The position numbers were made by a program, and so were the translations under genes. Shown here in pieces: positions 24,523 to 30,022 of a stretch of 30,022 nucleotides of DNA. Position 1 is the first letter of the stretch. Each line of letters starts with the position of its first letter. The DNA comes from Bacteroidales bacterium (GTDB lineage Bacteria; Bacteroidota; Bacteroidia; Bacteroidales; VadinHA17), in contig JAUYBT010000159.1 in the NCBI GenBank assembly GCA_030692905.1, positions 1-30,022 on the forward strand, given 5' to 3'. The notes below the pieces were generated by a model, which was not told the DNA's origin, did no database searches, and worked only from the letters and a program-made list of their open reading frames with translations.

Positions 24523-26031
24523 ATGCGAACACTATTCATTATTTTGCTATCAATTTTCGCTATTATGGAGACATATTCCCAAAACAGAACAACTGACAGG
24601 CAGCCGGTTGCTGCAGGAAGATTTTATCCGGCTGACAAAGAGACTCTTACAAAAGATCTTTCCCAACTTTTCGAAAGTTGTAAAAAGTCACCCGGCAACT
24701 GGGATGTGAGGGCTATAATCAGTCCGCATGCAGGGTATGTTTTTTCAGGGAAAATCGCCGCTGCAGCCTATTCAGCAATACCGGGGAATTCGGTGTTTAA
24801 AAATATTTTTATTATCGGGTCAAGTCACGTAATGTCATTCGATGGAGCATCGGTGTATAATTCAGGTGATTATATAACACCTCTGGGGAAGATTGTGGTG
24901 AACAGGGTAATTGCCAATAAACTCATTAGTGAGAACAAAGTATTCAACTTTCCAACAAATGCACATTTGCAGGAACACAGTCTCGAAGTTCAATTACCTT
25001 TTATTCAGTATTATTTCACAGACAAACCATTGATTGTTCCAATTATTATCGGAACGAATAATGAAAATACAGTAAAAAAGATTGCAGAGGTTCTCAGACC
25101 CTGGTTTACATCTGAGAATCTTTTTATTATAAGCAGCGACTTTTCACATTATCCACCTTATAAAGAGGCAATTGAAACAGACAATTTAACAGCATTGAGT
25201 ATTGCTTCCGGTAATCCTGAGACATTCCTCAATACCCTTAAAAAGAACTCTGCAAAACAGATTCCGGGGTTGGCTACGAGTATGTGTGGCTGGACCTCCG
25301 GCCTTACACTTCTATATCTTGCTGAAGGGAACAATCAACTTGAAATCAAACTTATCGATTATTGCAATTCAGGTGATTCATCTTATGGCGGCAAAAATGA
25401 AGTGGTTGGTTATCATGCAATTGCAATGATTGAAAAAAAACAAAAAGAAGAAAGTAAGAATGAGGCAGGAAATGAGTTTTCATTCACTGAGGAAGAGAAA
25501 ACCCAACTTTTTGCAATTGCAAGAAACAGTATCCGGTCGATGTTATATGATAACAAAAGGATTGGAATAGATGAAAAGACCATACCTTCGAAATTTAAGA
25601 AGCCAATGGGAGCATTTGTTACCTTGAAAATTAACGGGACATTAAGAGGGTGCATCGGAAGATTCATCTCTTCAGACCCTCTATATGACGTTGTACAGGC
25701 ATCGGCGTTATCATCTGCCTTTGAAGATCCACGCTTCTCACCTCTCACAAAAGAGGAATTTGAAAAAACTTACATTGAGATAACAGTACTTGGCCCCTTA
25801 AAGAAGATCAATAGTATCAGTGAGATAGTCTTAGGAAAGCATGGCATTTATATTAAGAAAGATTTCATGTCAGGGACTATGCTTCCACAGGTGGCAACAG
25901 AAAACGGATGGACAGTTGAACAGTTTCTAGGCTATACTTCACGCGATAAAGCCGGATTGGGATGGGACGGCTGGAAGGATGCAGAGATTTTTATCTACGA
26001 AGGAGTCGTACTTGAAGATAACAAGAAGTAA
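24523..26031 (+). CDS. MEMO-AMMECR1 fusion (AmmeMemoRadiSam proteins B and A) with signal peptide
   Basis: A 502-residue protein joining two domains that are usually separate. A hydrophobic N-terminal segment (about 3-16, then TYSQ) reads as a type I signal peptide cleaved near residue 19-20. The MEMO domain (about 26-304), a relative of extradiol dioxygenases, keeps its metal-site candidates: His69 in SPHAGYVFSG, His102 in GSSHVMSF and Cys255 in MCGW, plus EHSLEVQLPF (151-160) and SSDFSHY (204-210). A charged linker (305-325) leads to the AMMECR1 domain (about 326-498), which has LRGCIG (374-379) and FEDPRFSPL. It starts a plus-strand unit, with the next gene two bases on. The biochemical function of the system is unknown. 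Domain calls are sure; export is a prediction. Confidence 0.9.
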   Translation: MRTLFIILLSIFAIMETYSQNRTTDRQPVAAGRFYPADKETLTKDLSQLFESCKKSPGNWDVRAIISPHAGYVFSGKIAAAAYSAIPGNSVFKNIFIIGSSHVMSFDGASVYNSGDYITPLGKIVVNRVIANKLISENKVFNFPTNAHLQEHSLEVQLPFIQYYFTDKPLIVPIIIGTNNENTVKKIAEVLRPWFTSENLFIISSDFSHYPPYKEAIETDNLTALSIASGNPETFLNTLKKNSAKQIPGLATSMCGWTSGLTLLYLAEGNNQLEIKLIDYCNSGDSSYGGKNEVVGYHAIAMIEKKQKEESKNEAGNEFSFTEEEKTQLFAIARNSIRSMLYDNKRIGIDEKTIPSKFKKPMGAFVTLKINGTLRGCIGRFISSDPLYDVVQASALSSAFEDPRFSPLTKEEFEKTYIEITVLGPLKKINSISEIVLGKHGIYIKKDFMSGTMLPQVATENGWTVEQFLGYTSRDKAGLGWDGWKDAEIFIYEGVVLEDNKK

Positions 26032-26033
26032 CT

Positions 26034-28457
26034 ATGTATCATGTTATTGGCACAGGATTAACTGTAATACTCTTATATCTCATCAGTTACTTTTTCTACC
26101 GGATCGGGTATTATTCCCTTCAATTTCATAGAAAGTTATGGAACTCACTCCTTGCAATTGCATTCCTTATTACTGCCCTTGCCGGGGTGTTCATGGCACT
26201 TCAGACAAACTATAAATGGAACATTCCGGTTATCAAATCAGTGCTTAAGTGGCATGTCGAATTTGGAATTGGAATGGCAGTCACTGGCATATTCCATTTC
26301 ATCTGGCATCTTTCATATTTCGGAAAGATATTTGACAGACAAGACAATTCTCATGAAAACAGAGACTTTCAAAAACTGACCTCTGCAGAGATCAGCACGA
26401 ACCTGTTTATCATCGGCTTCGTCAGCTCATCAATTCAGCTTCTTCTGATAAGAGAGATGATGAATATCTCCGGAGGATATGAACTTATTACAGGTACATT
26501 TCTTGGCTCATGGCTGATAGGATCGGCGATTGGCGCAGCAATAGCCGGTAAATCAACACTTAATGATTTAAAAAAGATTAATCTCATTTTTTCTCTCAGT
26601 CCAATAATTTCCTTGTTGCTATTGTTTTTTCTATCAAGGTTATTTTTAATTACTGGTGAAACTCCTTCGTTTTTAGTAAGTGTAATTTATACATTTATTG
26701 TTCTGATACCTTTTTGCCTAGTATCCGGATTCACTTTTGTTAAGCTGATTTCTGTTGCCAGATCAGGCAATGATTTTGTGCCCGGAAAATCGTTTTCAAT
26801 TGAAACTGCAGGTGGTGTTGTTTCCGGCATATTAATATCTTTATTGACTTCCGGGTTACTTAATACATACCAGTTGCTTTTTCTAATAATAATATTATCT
26901 GTTGCTTATGTATTATTTACTTTCTGTATCAGGAGTATTAAAGCAAAGACATTCGCTAAAATCCTAATTACTGTATTGGCATCATGTATCATAATTTTTA
27001 ATCCTGATATTTTCTTCAGACAAATTTTACTTCCGGGTATTAAAGTTACCGGCTCGAAAGATACACCGTATGGCAATATAACACAGGGTAAATATGAAGG
27101 CGAACAGAGTGTCTATTATAATCAGAGGCTTCTGGCCTATAATGATGATGCAATCGAAAGGGAAGAGAATATACATTATGCAATGCTTCAGAGTGAATCT
27201 CCTGAAAAAGTGATTTTGGCATCGGGATCACTTCACTCCCATCTTCCTGAAATATTGAAATATCCTGTTGAAAAGATCATTTATGTTGAAAGAGACCCTG
27301 CCCTGGCAAGATCAGAGGTATCCACGACAGACACTTTTCAGGGTAAGCTGGTTATTGCGAATAATGATGCATTCAGATATATCAGGAGTTCCGGTGAGTT
27401 GGTGGATGTAATAATTCTTCTCATCCCTCCTCCGTCAACTCTGCTACTGAACAGGTACTATACAACTGAATTCTTCAATGAGGTAAAGAAAAGACTTAAT
27501 GCCGGAGGCATTTTCATGTGTTCACCCGGTCCCGGAGACAACTACTTCAACAAAGAATCTTTAAATCTGTACTCATCAATATATAATAGTCTGGCAGGCG
27601 TGTTTAAAAATGTTAAGCCCGTTGTCGGCAATAAACTTTATTTCATTGCATCTGATAAAGAATTATCAGTATCATTCTGCCAGCTTGCCGAAATGAAAAA
27701 TATTAAAAATATTTACGTAAGTTCGGATTTTCTGGCAGATGACCTTATTACAAAGAAATCTGATGAAGTTAAATTATTAATTGACTCGGGAGTAAAACAA
27801 AACAGATCTGCATTTCCGGTTGCCTGTTTCCATTTTCAATCCTATAATTTCAGTAAAAATCTGGATGAGAAGATACCTGCAATTATTTTATTGATTATGG
27901 TCTTCGCAGTGCCTGTACTGGCAATAAAAAGAAGAAATATGCTGATGTATTTCAGTGCTTCTGCACTTGCAGGATTTGAAATAATCATATTACTGACCCT
28001 TCAACTTATTATCGGGAACATGTACCAGCTTACCGGGCTGGTAATTGCCGGGTTGATGACTGGTCTGGCTGTTGGTGCAGGTGTGAACATCAGATTTCTG
28101 AATTCTTTTTCAGTTAGAAATATAGGTGTCATTCTAGTGGGTTTTTATGTTGGTTTTGGTCTGATTTATAACTACATGCTTGCATTGAAAAGCGGATTGC
28201 CGGCAGTTGGGTTAATTATTCTTTCAGTATTTTTGCCTGCATTAATTACCGGGCATCTTTTCCGTGAACTTACCATGAAACCAGAAGGATCAGTGACATC
28301 TTCAGCAATATATAGTGCTGATCTTGCCGGTTCTGCTTTCGGGTTTATTCTTATGTCAGGATTTGCCGTTCCTGCATTCGGGATTAAAGTTTCCATCTTT
28401 TTATTATCATCACTGATTTTTGCAGGATTTCTGTTTGGTACAATTAGGAACAAATAG
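26034..28457 (+). CDS. Polytopic membrane protein with degenerate spermidine-synthase-like domain
   Basis: An 807-residue protein. Three N-terminal helices (about 5-24, 38-57, 74-96) include WHVEFGIGMAVTGIFHFIWH, whose His74, His88 and His92 resemble b-type heme ligands. Further helices (about 121-323) match the membrane part of spermidine-synthase fusion proteins. A soluble domain (about 335-545) aligns by eye with SpeE: TPYGNI, YVERD (Glu419, Asp421) and ANND (Asp445) are kept. The glycine-rich loop GGGDG is replaced by ASGSLHS and the catalytic SDxxDP motif by LLIPPPS, so polyamine synthesis is unlikely. About six or seven C-terminal helices (613-803) end the protein. It sits two bases after the MEMO-AMMECR1 gene and 38 bp before the radical SAM gene. 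Function unknown. Confidence 0.8.
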   Translation: MYHVIGTGLTVILLYLISYFFYRIGYYSLQFHRKLWNSLLAIAFLITALAGVFMALQTNYKWNIPVIKSVLKWHVEFGIGMAVTGIFHFIWHLSYFGKIFDRQDNSHENRDFQKLTSAEISTNLFIIGFVSSSIQLLLIREMMNISGGYELITGTFLGSWLIGSAIGAAIAGKSTLNDLKKINLIFSLSPIISLLLLFFLSRLFLITGETPSFLVSVIYTFIVLIPFCLVSGFTFVKLISVARSGNDFVPGKSFSIETAGGVVSGILISLLTSGLLNTYQLLFLIIILSVAYVLFTFCIRSIKAKTFAKILITVLASCIIIFNPDIFFRQILLPGIKVTGSKDTPYGNITQGKYEGEQSVYYNQRLLAYNDDAIEREENIHYAMLQSESPEKVILASGSLHSHLPEILKYPVEKIIYVERDPALARSEVSTTDTFQGKLVIANNDAFRYIRSSGELVDVIILLIPPPSTLLLNRYYTTEFFNEVKKRLNAGGIFMCSPGPGDNYFNKESLNLYSSIYNSLAGVFKNVKPVVGNKLYFIASDKELSVSFCQLAEMKNIKNIYVSSDFLADDLITKKSDEVKLLIDSGVKQNRSAFPVACFHFQSYNFSKNLDEKIPAIILLIMVFAVPVLAIKRRNMLMYFSASALAGFEIIILLTLQLIIGNMYQLTGLVIAGLMTGLAVGAGVNIRFLNSFSVRNIGVILVGFYVGFGLIYNYMLALKSGLPAVGLIILSVFLPALITGHLFRELTMKPEGSVTSSAIYSADLAGSAFGFILMSGFAVPAFGIKVSIFLLSSLIFAGFLFGTIRNK

Positions 28458-28495
28458 TAGTTTTATTAATTATTGGAATACCCCTTCATAGTGAA

Positions 28496-29632
28496 ATGCA
28501 AAATATAAAATGTGATATCAGCAAACGTGATTTTCTGAAAAAATCATTGGCGTTTTCAGCTGGGTTAATTTGTTTCCCACACAAGGCAATTTTATCGGAA
28601 ATGACATCTGAACAGCAGGGTATTTACAGAAAAATTGCAATGTACCAGGAGGAGACTGCCCGTGGGATAATGTGCAGAATCTGTCCGAATGAATGTGTTC
28701 TCAAAGAGGGGGAATTAAGCAAATGCAATAATCGAAAGGTACTTAACTCCAAATTATATACTCTTGCATTTGGCAACCCATGTTCTGTTAATGTTGATCC
28801 AATCGAAAAGAAGCCGCTTTATCATTTTCTTCCCGGATCAAGAGCATACTCAATTGCAACGGCCGGATGTAATCTGGTATGTCTTAATTGTCAGAACTGG
28901 ACTATATCACAGACAAGCCCCGATAAAACAAGAAATTATGAGCTGATGCCGGAAAAAGTAGTTGAAGAATGTATTAAAAACAGCTGCAGTTCAATTGCAT
29001 ATACTTATTCCGAACCGATAACCTTTTATGAGTATGTTTATGAGACTGCAATTCTTGCGAAGAAGGCCGGTATAAAAAATATTATCAAATCGAATGGTTA
29101 TATAAATGCAGAACCTCTGAAGAAGCTTTGCAGTGTTATTGACGCTGCCAATATTGATCTCAAAGCGTTCAGTGAAAGCACTTACCTGAAACTGACCGGT
29201 GGAAAATTGCAGCCTGTGCTAGATACTCTTAAGGTTTATAGAGATATGGGTGTATGGCTTGAAATTACCAATCTTGTTGTTCCTACCTGGACTGATAACC
29301 TGGATGATATCAGAAGTATGTGCAGGTGGTTAAGTGATAACGGTTTTAAAAATACACCAATACATTTCAGCAGGTTCTACCCTATTCATAAACTTGAACA
29401 ATTGCCTCCTACACCTGTTGAAATACTTAATAGTGCCGCACGCATCGCATTTGAAGAGGGTTTAAAATATGTATATACCGGAAATGTTCCGGGGAATGAA
29501 ATATCAAATACAAAATGTCCGTTATGCAATTCAACTATTGTTGTGAGACAGGGCTACCGGATCGCATCAAACACTATAACAGGAGGGAAATGCAATAAAT
29601 GCGGATATAAAATTGACGGAGTATGGAACTGA
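28496..29632 (+). CDS. amrS: AmmeMemoRadiSam system radical SAM enzyme
   Basis: A 378-residue radical SAM protein of the AmmeMemoRadiSam set. The cluster motif is C125-x3-C129-x2-C132 (AGCNLVCLNCQNW). It is preceded by an N-terminal cysteine group C60-x2-C63-x3-C67 with Cys77 (CRICPNECVL) and followed by a C-terminal zinc-ribbon-like C341-x2-C344 and C366-x2-C369. YTYSEPITFYEY, KSNGYI and DLKAF are core features. The N-terminus SKRDFLKKSLAFSAGLICFP resembles a Tat signal with KR in place of RR, so the protein may be exported or membrane-tethered. Context with the MEMO-AMMECR1 fusion supports the assignment. The substrate of the family is not established. The 49 bp to ligA contain nothing clear. 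Confidence 0.9.
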   Translation: MQNIKCDISKRDFLKKSLAFSAGLICFPHKAILSEMTSEQQGIYRKIAMYQEETARGIMCRICPNECVLKEGELSKCNNRKVLNSKLYTLAFGNPCSVNVDPIEKKPLYHFLPGSRAYSIATAGCNLVCLNCQNWTISQTSPDKTRNYELMPEKVVEECIKNSCSSIAYTYSEPITFYEYVYETAILAKKAGIKNIIKSNGYINAEPLKKLCSVIDAANIDLKAFSESTYLKLTGGKLQPVLDTLKVYRDMGVWLEITNLVVPTWTDNLDDIRSMCRWLSDNGFKNTPIHFSRFYPIHKLEQLPPTPVEILNSAARIAFEEGLKYVYTGNVPGNEISNTKCPLCNSTIVVRQGYRIASNTITGGKCNKCGYKIDGVWN

Positions 29633-29681
29633 AATATATTATTTCAATCAATTCTTTCAAAAATAACCAGTTAAAGAAGAA

Positions 29682-30022
29682 ATGAAACAATCTGAAGCAA
29701 AGGCTCGTATTGAAAAGCTCCGGAAGGAAATTGAAGAACATAATCATAGATATTATGTTTTGAATCAGCCTTTAATATCAGATTTTGATTATGATATCCT
29801 GTTAAACGAACTTGATACTCTTGAGAAAAAATTCCCTGAATTTATTATTGAGGGCTCTCCTACCCACAGGGTTGGCAGCGATATTACCAAAGAGTTCGAA
29901 CAATATGAGCACATTTATCCGATGCTTTCACTCGGAAACACATACAGCGAAGAAGAGCTCAGGGAATTTGACACCAGGATAAGAAAAACCACTTCAGAAT
30001 CAATTGAATATGTCTGTGAACT
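29682..30022 (+). CDS. ligA: NAD-dependent DNA ligase, N-terminal part
   Basis: The first 113 codons of LigA, cut by the window end. LigA seals nicks during replication and repair using NAD+. The Ia domain that binds the nicotinamide moiety is visible (HNHRYYVLNQPLISDFDYD, about residues 21-39), followed by SPTHRVGS and MLSLGNTYSEEEL at the beginning of the adenylation domain. The catalytic KxDG lysine lies just beyond the window. The ATG at 29682 gives MKQSEAKARIEKL, a normal start for the family. Confidence 0.95.
   Translation, partial: MKQSEAKARIEKLRKEIEEHNHRYYVLNQPLISDFDYDILLNELDTLEKKFPEFIIEGSPTHRVGSDITKEFEQYEHIYPMLSLGNTYSEEELREFDTRIRKTTSESIEYVCE

Noticed and set aside
26034..28457. Annotation of the membrane protein as a working spermidine synthase
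   Set aside because: The aspartate-bearing catalytic motif (SDxxDP type) and the GGGDG loop are both replaced, so the family name would mislead; only the fold-level similarity is supported.

Overview
The window reads as chromosomal DNA from a member of the Bacteroidota, probably Bacteroidales-like. The evidence is a TonB protein of the Bacteroidetes type next to an ExbD tail, several promoter boxes matching the Bacteroidetes -7 consensus TAnnTTTG, A-rich leaders in place of Shine-Dalgarno sites, and a complex I operon without nuoE, nuoF and nuoG. The DNA is AT-rich and densely coding. No tRNA, rRNA, transposase, phage gene or CRISPR array was found, and no gap without a gene exceeds 300 bases.

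Layout. Positions 1-949 hold the end of exbD and a tonB gene, closed by a hairpin terminator. Positions 1039-4230 (minus) carry a threonine aldolase and a sodium/solute symporter with a 66-residue membrane protein; a folded intergenic repeat lies between them. truA follows at 4419-5174 (plus). The nuo operon runs from 5292 to 15411 in the order A-B-C-D-H-I-J-K-L-M-N, with a small unknown gene after it. A promoter and a Crp/Fnr-type palindrome precede nuoA. Positions 15930-18947 (minus) hold a TPR protein, a ComA-like phosphosulfolactate synthase homologue and aroE. A PD40-repeat lipoprotein lies at 19178-20188 (plus). The minus-strand housekeeping genes argS, ffh and folD occupy 20212-24356, with a 123-bp inverted-repeat element between argS and ffh. 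The last block (24523-29632, plus) is an AmmeMemoRadiSam-type locus, followed by the start of ligA, which is cut by the window edge.

How the genes work together. The nuo genes encode the membrane arm and connecting module of a proton-pumping respiratory complex with no NADH-oxidising module here, so the electron donor is open. ExbD and TonB energise outer-membrane transport using the proton-motive force. The 24.5-29.6 kb locus is the most unusual part. It joins a MEMO-AMMECR1 fusion with a signal peptide, a polytopic membrane protein containing a spermidine-synthase-like domain that has lost its catalytic motif, and a radical SAM enzyme with a Tat-like leader. The AmmeMemoRadiSam triad is a known co-occurring set of unresolved function; its apparent membrane or periplasmic form with a degenerate synthase partner is the best candidate here for an undescribed system.

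Intergenic repeats (2108-2245, 7809-7959, 15412-15555, 22430-22552) are a second theme. They are short, non-coding, rich in inverted or tandem motifs, and some share the same A-rich edge.
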